Virus record (IMG/VR): IMGVR_UViG_3300046804_002449
Location: 1 to 50,562 of that record
Direction: 5' to 3' (one strand)
Origin: a virus
DNA length: 50,562 nt
Shown one piece after another: positions 25,906 to 33,212 of this stretch; position 1 is the stretch's first letter; every line of letters starts with the position of its first letter. The position numbers and the translations under genes are program-made. Below the pieces are notes generated by a model. That model ran no database searches. It worked only from the letters and a program-made list of their open reading frames with translations, and had not been told where the DNA came from.

Positions 25906-26236
25906 CAGGACTCACACGCGCCCCCATCCCGACACGGGACTTCTCGCGCATCTTAGCCCTCATTTTAGCCGGACCCATTTCAGAGGCCGTCTTGGGAGTC
26001 TTGGAAGAAACACGCTTGGTAGGTCGGCAATACTCGTTATCGCCGCCAGCACCACAGGGTTTGCCTGTTCGCTGGTCCTTCCACTTCTCCTTTTCCCATC
26101 GCTTGAGATTAGAACCAGCTTCGCCCTTTCGGACATTGCCTTTAGCTTTACGGCACTTGGCAATAGCTTGAGAAGCGCGAGCCGATGGAAACACGGCATA
26201 GCTGGCTTTGACTTTGTTGTAGCAAGAGTCCTTCAT
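25892..26236 (-). CDS. DUF5872-like basic Cys protein (114 aa)
   Basis: The pattern KDSCYNKVKASYAVFPSARA followed by KCRKA matches the DUF5872-type domain seen in many phages and giant viruses. The second half has KWKDQRTGKPCGAGGDNEYC. It is strongly basic. Usually a small virion or DNA-associated protein; role inferred. Recalled family name, not verified. Confidence 0.65.
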   Translation of the reverse strand: MKDSCYNKVKASYAVFPSARASQAIAKCRKAKGNVRKGEAGSNLKRWEKEKWKDQRTGKPCGAGGDNEYCRPTKRVSSKTPKTASEMGPAKMRAKMREKSRVGMGARVSPAKRK

Positions 26237-26237
26237 G

Positions 26238-26471
26238 TTATTTCTTCTTCACGCTTTTGCTTCCGACACAACCCCATTTTTTCCGCGACAGGCTGTTGGG
26301 CGAGTTGCGATCTGAACGCCAGTCACCAGCGATCTTATTGCTACGAGCACAGTAAGCATCTGCACGCTTGCTGCCGATAGGTCCAATCTTACTACCCTTC
26401 TGTCCGTATTTGACAGTTTTAGTGCGCCCCGTCGAAGGATTCTTGACGGTCTTTGAGAACTTCTTTTCCAT
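26238..26471 (-). CDS. DUF6321-like basic small protein (77 aa)
   Basis: The sequence KNPSTGRTKTVKYGQKG, then DAYCARSNKIAGDW and LSRKKWGCVGSKSVKKK follows a conserved phage family (DUF6321-like, from memory). Net charge is strongly positive. It often accompanies the DUF5872-type gene, as here with a one-base gap, and probably binds nucleic acid or is packaged. The start has the AATATG context. Confidence 0.65.
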   Translation of the reverse strand: MEKKFSKTVKNPSTGRTKTVKYGQKGSKIGPIGSKRADAYCARSNKIAGDWRSDRNSPNSLSRKKWGCVGSKSVKKK

Positions 26472-26488
26472 ATTGTGTTAGTGTTTGG

Positions 26489-26899
26489 TTAAGACAGCGA
26501 GAGACGCTGTTTGATTTGGTATTGCCTCTTCTCAGAATTATCACAAATCCCTTGAAGAAGATTCTGCGTGCCTTGTGTGGCTTTCGGTGCGGCTTTCTCA
26601 ATCAGAGCGCACAAGTCCTTTTCCCCTTTGAGGATGATGCGAAAGAAAGCATCTGCTTTGGTTTCATCAGGAGAAACGCTGGACATCTCGGCAGCAGTCT
26701 TGTTGATTTTGCTGATACTGATAGTCTCGGTTCCATGTCCAATGGTGCGCTCAATGATGTCATCGTAAGCAGCTTCATAGTCAGGGTAAAGTTTGCCAAG
26801 GAACTTGTGGTCTTCAAAGAAGGTTGGTCCTTTGATGACGTTGTGAGCACGATGGGCAAGAAACTGGAGGGCGCGAAGGAGGGTGGCGATAGAACTCAT
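26489..26899 (-). CDS. Dps/miniferritin-like protein (136 aa)
   Basis: The N-terminal helices carry AHNVIKGPTFFEDHKFLGKL then YPDYEAAYDDIIERTIGHG. This spacing (H/N...KGP.F...H...L...Y....D.I.ER....G) is that of Dps-family ferritin-like proteins, where His, Asp and Glu make the ferroxidase site. The C-terminal helices are shorter and the sequence diverges from bacterial Dps. It may protect DNA from iron-driven damage or be a structural four-helix bundle reused by the phage. Confidence 0.65.
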   Translation of the reverse strand: MSSIATLLRALQFLAHRAHNVIKGPTFFEDHKFLGKLYPDYEAAYDDIIERTIGHGTETISISKINKTAAEMSSVSPDETKADAFFRIILKGEKDLCALIEKAAPKATQGTQNLLQGICDNSEKRQYQIKQRLSLS

Positions 26900-26908
26900 G
26901 GCAAAAGA

Positions 26909-27088
26909 CTATTCTGATTTAGAATTTACGCAAAGCAAGTTTCTAGCTTGAGTAAAACCAGCCGAGTAGGACTTGGCTTTCTCAATGAGAATCTGGCGGG
27001 TATGCTGATAGTTCAGCCAAAGAACAAACCAAACCCACGGGATGCTGATAGCGATTGCGCCAATGGCGTAGGGTTTAAGTTCAATCAT
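26909..27088 (-). CDS. Single-span membrane protein (59 aa)
   Basis: The ORF begins MIELKPYAIGAIAI with one hydrophobic helix (IGAIAISIPWVWFVLWL) and a cytoplasmic-type charged tail. AAATATG start context. Function unknown. Confidence 0.6.
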   Translation of the reverse strand: MIELKPYAIGAIAISIPWVWFVLWLNYQHTRQILIEKAKSYSAGFTQARNLLCVNSKSE

Positions 27089-27124
27089 ATTTGTGAGATT
27101 AAGGTAGAAGTTATTCTAGTGGTG

Positions 27125-27355
27125 TCAATCAAGTTGGTGGAATTTCAAGTCAAACAAGTCTTTCATTTTACGCATCCAAGCCTTCCATTCAATGCGGTCA
27201 CGTTCCCATTCAGATTCGGCAATGTCTTGGATAATTCGACGGAACCTTTCATCATCAAAGTAACCACCAGCCTTTGCATCCAGAATCCGTTTAGCGGCAA
27301 CCTTTTTGGCTTCTGGCCTAAAGTAGTCCGGTATCTCATACTGCATAAAACCCAT
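27125..27355 (-). CDS. Hypothetical charged helical protein (76 aa)
   Basis: Starting at the ATG at 27355 (MGFMQYEIPDYFRPEAKK), it overlaps the upstream gene by 20 nt. The rest is Trp-, Arg- and Asp-rich and helical (ESEWERDRIEWKAWMRKM). It may be a partner of the upstream replication-initiator-like protein, for example a helicase loader. Confidence 0.55.
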   Translation of the reverse strand: MGFMQYEIPDYFRPEAKKVAAKRILDAKAGGYFDDERFRRIIQDIAESEWERDRIEWKAWMRKMKDLFDLKFHQLD

Positions 27356-28016
27356 TGAAGTTTGGATTCCTGTAACCTGCAATCGCGGCATTCTGTAATC
27401 GTTGCGCCACTTTTTTAGGGTCGCCATAGACCAAAGCAATCTTGGTTTCTTCAAACAAAGCCTGAACCATTGCGCTAGTCAGTCTGACTCGATCTTGTTT
27501 TCTGGCTGGCTCCGTAGCTAAATTGTGGCGCATGGCTAAAAAGTTGATGAGGCCATCTTCAACTTCGGGGCAAAATGTAGAAGGGATGGGTAAGGCTAGT
27601 GCATTGTCAGCTTCTTGCTTGTAAACATCTTGCCAAGTTAACTTCTTCCCGCCTGTTTTCTTTTCCCGATACTTCTTCATGTAGTCGCGCATGTAGTCCG
27701 CCCTCTCTTTAGGGTTCTTGATATTTCGATATTTGAAATAGTTCAAGAGTCGGAATCCTCCCGGCACTTTCTCAATTCTGCGGCCTTCGTTTTCTGGATC
27801 ACGGGAATGCGGGTCTGGAGACATCAAAATTGCCATAGACTCTTTTGCCTCATCTGGTTTCACATTAGCAATTCTAGGGACAGCCGCTTCCGAAATACGA
27901 GCAATGCCATCAAGATCACAAATCGCCATGAGTGACAACCAGACTAATCTCACATGGTAAGGTTCCTCCCAAGCTGACGATTCAATGATGTTAGAATTGA
28001 GCTTGATCCACTTCAT
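27336..28016 (-). CDS. Phage replication initiator-like winged-helix protein (226 aa)
   Basis: MKWIKLNSNIIESSAW and LVWLSLMAICDLDGIARISE give the N-terminal winged helix of the phage replisome-organiser type. It is followed by SPDPHSRDPENEGRRIEKV and a YFKYRNIKN hinge. The C-terminal domain is helical. It shares this core with the plus-strand protein at 43941-44867 (SPDPESRSPEMDGRR, NYGKYREIKN), so the phage has two paralogues. I use the ATG at 28016 rather than a TTG six bases upstream. Confidence 0.75.
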   Translation of the reverse strand: MKWIKLNSNIIESSAWEEPYHVRLVWLSLMAICDLDGIARISEAAVPRIANVKPDEAKESMAILMSPDPHSRDPENEGRRIEKVPGGFRLLNYFKYRNIKNPKERADYMRDYMKKYREKKTGGKKLTWQDVYKQEADNALALPIPSTFCPEVEDGLINFLAMRHNLATEPARKQDRVRLTSAMVQALFEETKIALVYGDPKKVAQRLQNAAIAGYRNPNFNGFYAV

Positions 28017-28022
28017 GCACAA

Positions 28023-28104
28023 ACCTTAGCGTTAACAAAATTAACAGTCAACATGCTTTATGCAAAGTGTGTAAACTAACACTCTCTTCGTGTTAACATT
28101 TTGT
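28023..28104 (-). promoter_or_regulatory. GTTAAC-rich control region
   Basis: Within 82 nt there are GTTAACA (near 28031), TTAACAG (28041), GTAAAC (28071) and GTTAACA (28092), plus TTGACTG on the minus strand. Repeated near-palindromic GTTAAC boxes before a replication-initiator-like gene suggest an operator or initiator-binding sites. Confidence 0.4.
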
Positions 28105-28221
28105 TTACAAGATTTCGTGGTCGAATCTCCTTTTGGCTTTCAACGTAGCATTCCACTCACGGGCTGCTTTGTGGACAAACTTAGCTATCTCAGGTGGGCA
28201 GGCGTAAGTCAGGGTTGTCAT
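28105..28221 (-). CDS. 38-aa small protein
   Basis: MTTLTYACPPEIAKFVHKAA continues REWNATLKAKRRFDHEIL. It starts in ATGA overlap with the preceding gene at 28218-28221 and is preceded by GGAGAG, one of the few SD-like sites. Basic, helical, function unknown. Confidence 0.5.
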   Translation of the reverse strand: MTTLTYACPPEIAKFVHKAAREWNATLKAKRRFDHEIL

Positions 28222-28814
28222 TGCGGCTCTCCAATTCGGCATTCAGCGGTGTAAAGATATTCCAGCGACTCAAAACGAGGCAGGTTCTCGCAAGGCTTCT
28301 CAAACGCCGTATCCACGCTCAGAACTCGGTTGTTCGGCACAGCAGCAAACCACCCCTCATTAACTTGCAGTAAGTGTAATTGTTTGTGCTGCTGGAAATC
28401 ATCAGCCAAAGCATTCCCCGTGAAGTCAATCGTGCAAAGGTAACGCGCAGGCAAGCGGTCTGGATATGGCTTAATCCCACGCACATTCAGCAATTCAGCA
28501 TTCCCACGCTTCCAAATGCCAAACTCATGGACGCAGAACTGCGACGAGAACGTGTCCCAAGGCTGGATCAACTCAACATCTGGCATCTCGCACGGCTTCC
28601 AGCAAATCGCCTGTATCGGCAGACAATACATCGCCCCCGCTATCTCAGGCTCATCAAAGCGAACCTGAAACTGGAGGCTCGCTGCTTCCTGACACCTTAC
28701 CCCCAAAATGTGAGCCTTTAGGTATTTGCCGAACCCGCTTTGGTGGTTCTGGGTGAACTCTTTGCGGACGAGGCAATGGACGATGGATGGTAGGTCGGAG
28801 AGAATGTAGGCCAT
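28218..28814 (-). CDS. Hypothetical phage protein (198 aa)
   Basis: From ATG 28814 it reads MAYILSDLPSIVHCLVRKEF, a start seen in a family of unassigned phage proteins. Multiple cysteines and aromatic residues are scattered through a mixed alpha/beta sequence. No catalytic motif is obvious. Encoded in an operon of small accessory genes. Confidence 0.65.
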   Translation of the reverse strand: MAYILSDLPSIVHCLVRKEFTQNHQSGFGKYLKAHILGVRCQEAASLQFQVRFDEPEIAGAMYCLPIQAICWKPCEMPDVELIQPWDTFSSQFCVHEFGIWKRGNAELLNVRGIKPYPDRLPARYLCTIDFTGNALADDFQQHKQLHLLQVNEGWFAAVPNNRVLSVDTAFEKPCENLPRFESLEYLYTAECRIGEPQ

Positions 28815-28844
28815 AAAATTGTGATACAGAAGAAATGGCACTCA

Positions 28845-29090
28845 TCAGCCATGAGGTTGCAGAGATTCAGCCAAAGGTCGCAAATCCTCGACAGCAATCT
28901 TGATGGCTTCACCAAGACTTGTCGCAAGCTGATCCCACGTCTGGTTGCCCCCTCGGTTCTCAATGGCATCACAAGCCAACGACTGAACCAAGATGAATAA
29001 CCGACAGGCAGGATCATCCGTTACCTCATCAAGCGCACCAAGCACCTGCGTAAGACCTTCAGAGAGTATATGTTTGGGTGGTTCGTTCAT
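28845..29090 (-). CDS. Hypothetical helical protein (81 aa)
   Basis: All-helical, acidic (LTQVLGALDEVTDDPACRLF, LATSLGEAIKIAVEDLRPL). No known domain. It follows the 178-aa gene by four bases. Confidence 0.55.
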   Translation of the reverse strand: MNEPPKHILSEGLTQVLGALDEVTDDPACRLFILVQSLACDAIENRGGNQTWDQLATSLGEAIKIAVEDLRPLAESLQPHG

Positions 29091-29094
29091 AAAA

Positions 29095-29631
29095 TTAGTC
29101 TAAGATGCGGTAAGCCATGATGTCACCAAGTGAGCCATCGTGCGACCAGCGAAGAAAGTTTGTATTCCAGATATTCCTTGCGCCACTTCTGCATTCAACT
29201 TCATATCTTGTTTGCTCCCCGACGATTGGAGACTTGTCGCCACCATACCACGGAATCCATGCGGGGACAACGGGTTGCTTGTCGAGAATCCATGCGGGTT
29301 CGGTGGGTGTCAGTTCTTGAATGGCTTTTTCAGTTTGCTCTGGAGTAGAATATGATGGTTTGTTGATTGCTCGCCTCAACTCCTCGCGGCCTGCTTTCCA
29401 TGCTTTGAAGGCGTCATCCGAGTTGCAGAAAGTTTGAAGATCGCTAGTCACCCACCATTTAGCAAACGCCTCCCGCTCCTCGTCCTTGGTAAGTTGGTAA
29501 TCAATGGCATCAAGGATATGCTTCAAAGCCAACTCTCTTGCCCCTTCTATGCTTTGACCATTGCTAAGTGCCTCTCTGCGAACAGAAGCAAACATATCCG
29601 CCAGTTCCTTGAGTGTGTAGTTTTTGTTCAT
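29095..29631 (-). CDS. Hypothetical phage protein (178 aa)
   Basis: The N-terminal half is helical (LKELADMFASVRREALSNGQ; AFAKWWVTSDLQTF). The C-terminal half is Trp/Pro-rich and ends in VECRSGARNIWNTNFLRWSH, a beta segment recurring at the C-termini of unrelated phage proteins. ATGA overlap with the upstream gene. Confidence 0.6.
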   Translation of the reverse strand: MNKNYTLKELADMFASVRREALSNGQSIEGARELALKHILDAIDYQLTKDEEREAFAKWWVTSDLQTFCNSDDAFKAWKAGREELRRAINKPSYSTPEQTEKAIQELTPTEPAWILDKQPVVPAWIPWYGGDKSPIVGEQTRYEVECRSGARNIWNTNFLRWSHDGSLGDIMAYRILD

Positions 29632-29924
29632 GGTTTCAAAATCAGTTCAATCTGCTTAATCACGTTCGCAAGATACTTGGTCTGCTCCTCCGTCAAATTA
29701 TCCCCATGAAATCCCAAAAGGGTGCTCAACTGAAGATACACATTCCGCATAATCAACAAAGCCTCCTCCAACTTCTTCTCAGCCTTACCCTCCCGCCCCA
29801 GCTTCTCGCAAGCATCGTCTAGCCAAATGCCAATGTCCTTCGGCTCAAGCTGGTCGTCGTGCTCACCCCTCCGCCATTTGTTGAAGTATCTTAGATTATC
29901 AATGAGTTCAGTTGTCATGTTCAT
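29628..29924 (-). CDS. Hypothetical charged helical protein (98 aa)
   Basis: I chose ATG 29924 for its GATATG context (a second ATG lies 6 nt downstream). The protein contains RYFNKWRRGEHDDQLEPKDI and LDDACEKLGREGKAEKKLEE. The first resembles the short RRG motif found in phage proteins with DUF551-like neighbours. Function unknown. Confidence 0.6.
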   Translation of the reverse strand: MNMTTELIDNLRYFNKWRRGEHDDQLEPKDIGIWLDDACEKLGREGKAEKKLEEALLIMRNVYLQLSTLLGFHGDNLTEEQTKYLANVIKQIELILKP

Positions 29925-29973
29925 ATCGTAGGACCAGCCCTTTCTCACATCCCCCTCCATCACGCAAGTATAA

Positions 29974-29989
29974 AGTAGAAGATATTATT
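29974..29989 (-). repeat. Homing-cassette boundary repeat, copy C (13/16)
   Basis: AGTAGAAGATATTATT on the plus strand matches the 16-mer GGTAGAAGATATATTT found at 30341 and 31063. It spans the stop codon of the small HNH-associated gene. Confidence 0.6.
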
Positions 29990-30209
29990 CAGAGGGTGGC
30001 TCAAGCAATCCAGCAGACCTACCCCTCGGCATACACCCACAAGACTTCGTCTTCCCCCGCTTCAAGTTCTGATACATCGCCTCCATCCGACACCCACAAT
30101 CACACTCGCATAACCACTTCGATAACCCATGCAAATTCCGAGAGATAAACGATAAAACAACCAACGACCCAAATCGCTGACCCTTCAATGACTGTGGCTT
30201 GCGTCCCAT
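29985..30209 (-). CDS. Zinc-finger fragment of an HNH/AP2-type homing protein (74 aa)
   Basis: GQRFGSLVVLSFI and WLCECDCGCRMEA then GKTKSCGC form the N-terminal zinc-binding module found before HNH or AP2 domains in phage homing endonucleases (compare WRCRCVCGVEK and SRSCGC in the next gene). No HNH domain follows, so it is either a remnant or a stand-alone binder. ATG 30209 is preferred over a TTG at 30245. Confidence 0.65.
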   Translation of the reverse strand: MGRKPQSLKGQRFGSLVVLSFISRNLHGLSKWLCECDCGCRMEAMYQNLKRGKTKSCGCMPRGRSAGLLEPPSE

Positions 30210-30334
30210 AAATTCAAACTTTTTAAAGGTAGAGCTAAAATCCAAACAACACCCCCACCCTCACGGAAATCAATCCCTCCCAAAACAAAGGGGGTGGTGG
30301 TCAATTCAAAACCCTGACAGAACTCCATTCAATG

Positions 30335-31021
30335 TCAAATGGTAGAAGATATATTTGGGGAACGACCTGCCCTCTCCCTAAACGGCTTCGTAATATTACC
30401 AACAGCCTTCTCAATGGGCACCCCCTTCACATGCGCCCCATACAACTGAAAATAATCCACATTCTCTAACCTCGCCACCTCCGTCAAACAAAGCTCGCTA
30501 CCCTTCCAATTCACTCGAATCACCTTGCGCGTGTTCTTCGCCTGCTCAAAACGATTCGCCCACCTACAGTTCTCAGGACTATACCCCCCTTCATTGTTAA
30601 TGCGATCCACAGACGCACCCTCCGGCCTGTCTCCCATGTCCTCCACAAACGCATCAAAACTACCCCTCCACCGATCACACATCCCAATTCCCCTCGCCCC
30701 GTAATTCGCATAGTTCGGGTTCTTCTTATTGTAACACCTCGTCTTAATCGACTGGTAAATCCTCCACAACGGATTGCTCTTACTACGCTCACACCCCTCC
30801 CTGCGCACAGGATGACGACTCCGATGAATCTCCCTCCTCAAACAACCACACGAACGCGATGTTCCTCCCGTCAAACCCTTGTATCGAACCACCTTCTCTA
30901 CACCACATACACAACGACACCTCCAAAGAGATTCCTTGTTGGCCTTGCCCTCATAAGAAAGCACCTCCCAACGATTAAATACCAAACCCGTCAAATTATA
31001 GTAGCGAATTGCTTTGTTCAT
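30335..31021 (-). CDS. HNH (AP2-associated) homing endonuclease-like protein (228 aa)
   Basis: The N-terminal zinc module (WRCRCVCGVEKVVRYKG, TSRSCGCLRRE) is followed by the HNH-type core RCYNKKNPNYANYGARGIG and SVDRINNEGGYSPENCRWA, characteristic of phage HNH endonucleases with an AP2-like C-terminal DNA-binding half. A strong promoter lies just upstream. The C-terminus (SPNISSTI) is encoded within a repeated boundary element, so the gene looks like a mobile cassette. Confidence 0.85.
   Translation of the reverse strand: MNKAIRYYNLTGLVFNRWEVLSYEGKANKESLWRCRCVCGVEKVVRYKGLTGGTSRSCGCLRREIHRSRHPVRREGCERSKSNPLWRIYQSIKTRCYNKKNPNYANYGARGIGMCDRWRGSFDAFVEDMGDRPEGASVDRINNEGGYSPENCRWANRFEQAKNTRKVIRVNWKGSELCLTEVARLENVDYFQLYGAHVKGVPIEKAVGNITKPFRERAGRSPNISSTI
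30341..30356 (-). repeat. Homing-cassette boundary repeat, copy B
   Basis: GGTAGAAGATATATTT, identical in 16/16 to copy A at 31063. It encodes the end of the HNH protein and lies next to TGTCAA (TTGACA on the minus strand), as in copy A. Confidence 0.7.
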
Positions 31022-31031
31022 AACTAAGCGA

Positions 31032-31059
31032 AATATACCAAAATGGCAATTAGTGTCAA
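31032..31059 (-). promoter_or_regulatory. Sigma70 promoter for the HNH gene
   Basis: On the minus strand TTGACA (31054-31059), 16-nt spacer, TATATT (31032-31037), ten nucleotides before the ATG of the HNH gene. The very short or absent leader is notable. Confidence 0.65.
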
Positions 31060-31062
31060 CAA

Positions 31063-31078
31063 GGTAGAAGATATATTT
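31063..31078 (-). repeat. Homing-cassette boundary repeat, copy A
   Basis: GGTAGAAGATATATTT upstream of the HNH promoter; identical to the 16-mer at 30341 and similar to 29974. Confidence 0.7.
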
Positions 31079-31079
31079 T

Positions 31080-31299
31080 GAGGAGAATTTATGGAGAGGG
31101 GCTACGCATACCAGCCGCGCGTGGTTTTGCCCTCCGCCGGGGCCGGGCGTGGTGTGCTCCGCTGCTGCTGGCTACCTGCTGCCTCGACCGCTACCCTGCT
31201 ACGCTGTCAGGTTGTGCGCTTAACTTGTGGAGACTCTAAACATTACTAAACCCTATCTCCCATCAAGATCACTAAAGCGGATAAGTCGGCCTGAACCCC
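31080..31299. other. Gene-free gap with a GC-rich block
   Basis: No ORF is supported. The part at about 31105-31215 is strikingly GC-rich (CCGCGCG, GGGGCCGGGCG, repeated GCTGCTG and CTACCTGCTGC) compared with its surroundings. It may be a structured RNA or a foreign segment; nothing more can be said. Confidence 0.4.
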
Positions 31300-31866
31300 C
31301 TACAAATTGAAGGAATCCCCGTAATTTCCGCCATCTTCCACAATTTCTGTTTCGCATTCGATGACATTTGAGTCCTCTTGACCTCCGCCAAATGCGAAAG
31401 CTTGATTTACGTTAACGATTGGCTGGCTCCATTTACCGGCCAAAGCGGCCATTTTGAAAATTCTCTCCACATCGGCGATGTTTTCGATGGGCAATGCCTC
31501 AATTTCGCCACTGGCCCGCTTTAGCCCTTTTTGGGCGATTTGAGAGGCGAGGAGCAGATTCGAAGCTGAAAGTCCCTCGGCACTCTCTGAAACTTTTTGG
31601 GCTACTTTTTGCGCCAAAGAAGCCGTTTCAGCCCTATCTGTTACAATCTGTGACGCTTCCGCTTTTCGCTCCTCATTATGCAGCATCGAAACAGGGCTGA
31701 CAGCTGCCGCCCATACTTTGTCTCTGTGCCGTCTTTGCCTTATCGCTTCCCTTGTGACTCCAAACTGATCGGCCAATTCGGTGTCTGGCACTCCTCGGAT
31801 GTTTGCGATTTTTACGGCCTCCCAAACTTCGGGGCTGATTGTCGTTTTTGTTTCGCTTTCTGCCAT
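31300..31866 (-). CDS. terS: Putative terminase small subunit (188 aa)
   Basis: From ATG 31866 (CATATG context) the protein has an N-terminal HTH (VWEAVKIANIRGVPDTELAD then QFGVTREAIRQRRHRDKVW). A central coiled coil follows (LAQKVAQKVSESAEGL; LASQIAQKGLKRASGEIEAL), and the end is acidic. This HTH + oligomerisation helix layout fits small terminases that bind packaging sites. It opens the leftward transcription unit, about 15 kb away from the large subunit and on the other strand. An early HTH regulator is the alternative. Confidence 0.65.
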   Translation of the reverse strand: MAESETKTTISPEVWEAVKIANIRGVPDTELADQFGVTREAIRQRRHRDKVWAAAVSPVSMLHNEERKAEASQIVTDRAETASLAQKVAQKVSESAEGLSASNLLLASQIAQKGLKRASGEIEALPIENIADVERIFKMAALAGKWSQPIVNVNQAFAFGGGQEDSNVIECETEIVEDGGNYGDSFNL

Positions 31867-31908
31867 ATGCTTCCACACTCCCTTTTTCCTTCTACCTTTC
31901 AAGCACTT

Positions 31909-31924
31909 TGTTCCATGTGGAACA
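31909..31924. promoter_or_regulatory. parS-like palindrome
   Basis: TGTTCCATGTGGAACA has 7-nt perfect arms (TGTTCCA/TGGAACA). It differs by one central base from TGTTCCACGTGGAACA, a common bacterial parS. It sits 43 nt upstream of the minus-strand start at 31866. No ParA or ParB is encoded in the window, so it could be bound by the host's ParB or by a phage repressor. Confidence 0.5.
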
Positions 31925-31962
31925 TTATGGAAATTATATTCAGAAAAGATGGGGTGGGGGCA

Positions 31963-31991
31963 TTGACATATCTCACAAAGGAGAATATATC
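31963..31991 (+). promoter_or_regulatory. Early rightward sigma70-like promoter
   Basis: TTGACA (31963-31968), 17-nt spacer, TATATC (31986-31991). It is the only strong promoter before the run of plus-strand early genes beginning at 32083. Confidence 0.65.
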
Positions 31992-32082
31992 AGCACGCTC
32001 AAATGAGCCTATCTGATATGAACCCTACACGCGGGACACACAACACACCACATTAAACACCACGCCACAAATGCCTAACCAT

Positions 32083-32205
32083 ATGACACGCTCCCAAAAA
32101 CACGCCTTCCGCGCATCCCTAATCGAGCTTGCCCGCCTCATCGCCGGGACGCTCCTCATCGCTGCCGCTGTCGTCTCTCTCCCTTTCCTTTTCGCCATTC
32201 TCTAA
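32083..32205 (+). CDS. Single-span membrane protein (40 aa)
   Basis: MTRSQKHAFRASLIELARL is followed by one hydrophobic helix (AGTLLIAAAVVSLPFLFAIL). The start at 32083 has the ATATG context; an in-frame ATG at 32071 is possible. First early gene after the rightward promoter; function unknown. Confidence 0.55.
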   Translation: MTRSQKHAFRASLIELARLIAGTLLIAAAVVSLPFLFAIL

Positions 32206-32216
32206 CCTCCGCCAAT

Positions 32217-32540
32217 ATGAAATCCGCCCCGAAATACCTTCAAGAGCTTTACGGCCCTATCAGCCCCGAAACATGGGCCGAATGGCTCGCCCTTGTCCAG
32301 CAAGCTAAAGCCGTTCTTTCCTCGCCATCATGCGACTGGAGCGCCGCCCGCGCCTTCTTTGACTCATGCGGACCGGTTCAAGGCGGCCTTTCTAGCGCCA
32401 GTTCTAGCCTCAAAACAAAGCGCCCCTTTCCTTGGTGCGGCGTTCACATGCATTTCCAGACCTGCACGCGCTCAATCTCGCTAGACGTTGAAACGCACGA
32501 TTCTGACATCCGCACCCTCGCCGAGTTTATCGAAGATTAA
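32217..32540 (+). CDS. Hypothetical early protein (107 aa)
   Basis: Helical N-terminal half with YLQELYGPISPETWAEWLAL and a more beta C-terminal half ending TLAEFIED. AATATG start context, no SD. No domain recognised. Confidence 0.6.
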   Translation: MKSAPKYLQELYGPISPETWAEWLALVQQAKAVLSSPSCDWSAARAFFDSCGPVQGGLSSASSSLKTKRPFPWCGVHMHFQTCTRSISLDVETHDSDIRTLAEFIED

Positions 32541-32557
32541 CCTCAACCCGCCAAAAT

Positions 32558-32833
32558 ATGACCAAGCCAAAACCCGTCTTTATTTCTGAAAACTCTGCCC
32601 GAAAACTCTCGCGCGTGCTCATGTCTAAATTAGGACAACCGGAAGGTGGCAGCGCGTGCTGTGACTTTTGGGGCACCGAGTGGCAATCAACTTGGCGCTA
32701 TCGTCACGACGACGGCACAACGTGGGCACGCATGGGATACGGCCCTACTCGTAAAATGGTAACGCTATCGGAGCGCACCGACAAAACCGGCAAAAAAACA
32801 TTTCGCTTTTGGGTTCATATCTGCACGCCATGA
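32558..32833 (+). CDS. Hypothetical early protein (91 aa)
   Basis: Trp/Arg-rich, with FWGTEWQSTWRYRHDDGTTW then TFRFWVHICTP; mostly beta. AAATATG start. It couples to the following membrane peptide through ATGA. Confidence 0.55.
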   Translation: MTKPKPVFISENSARKLSRVLMSKLGQPEGGSACCDFWGTEWQSTWRYRHDDGTTWARMGYGPTRKMVTLSERTDKTGKKTFRFWVHICTP

Positions 32834-32940
32834 CGCCCGCACAAGAGCAAGCCCGCCTAGAAACCGCCCTCGATCGCATCGGCGGCATTTTGCTCGCCGG
32901 TTTGACCGTTGCGCTGGCTTTCCTTTTCTCTGTTAAGTAA
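32830..32940 (+). CDS. Single-span membrane peptide (36 aa)
   Basis: MTPAQEQARLETALDRIGG then one helix (ILLAGLTVALAFLFSV). ATGA overlap with the preceding gene supports translation. Confidence 0.55.
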   Translation: MTPAQEQARLETALDRIGGILLAGLTVALAFLFSVK

Positions 32941-32964
32941 CCCAAACAAAACAACGAACCATAT

Positions 32965-33174
32965 ATGAACGAAATAAGAGCTACTTATTCTGTGAAAGCG
33001 AGAGGCTATTCGCCTACGCTTGAGTTTCCAAACGGCGGCAGGCAAGTTTCGCGCTCGCTCTACTCATCGGCTGACGAAGCGCAACGCGAGGCAAACCGCT
33101 GTTTAAAAATGCGCTTGGAACGTCCTGAATGCTGCATTCCTGATCCCGCCCCTCACACATACATGGAAATGTAA
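32965..33174 (+). CDS. Hypothetical early protein (69 aa)
   Basis: Basic small protein, MNEIRATYSVKARGYSPTLE, with two adjacent cysteines near the end. Start in CCATATATG. Unknown function. Confidence 0.5.
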   Translation: MNEIRATYSVKARGYSPTLEFPNGGRQVSRSLYSSADEAQREANRCLKMRLERPECCIPDPAPHTYMEM

Positions 33175-33212
33175 TCCCCCCCCAAACACAAACCAGACAC
33201 CCAAACCACGAT

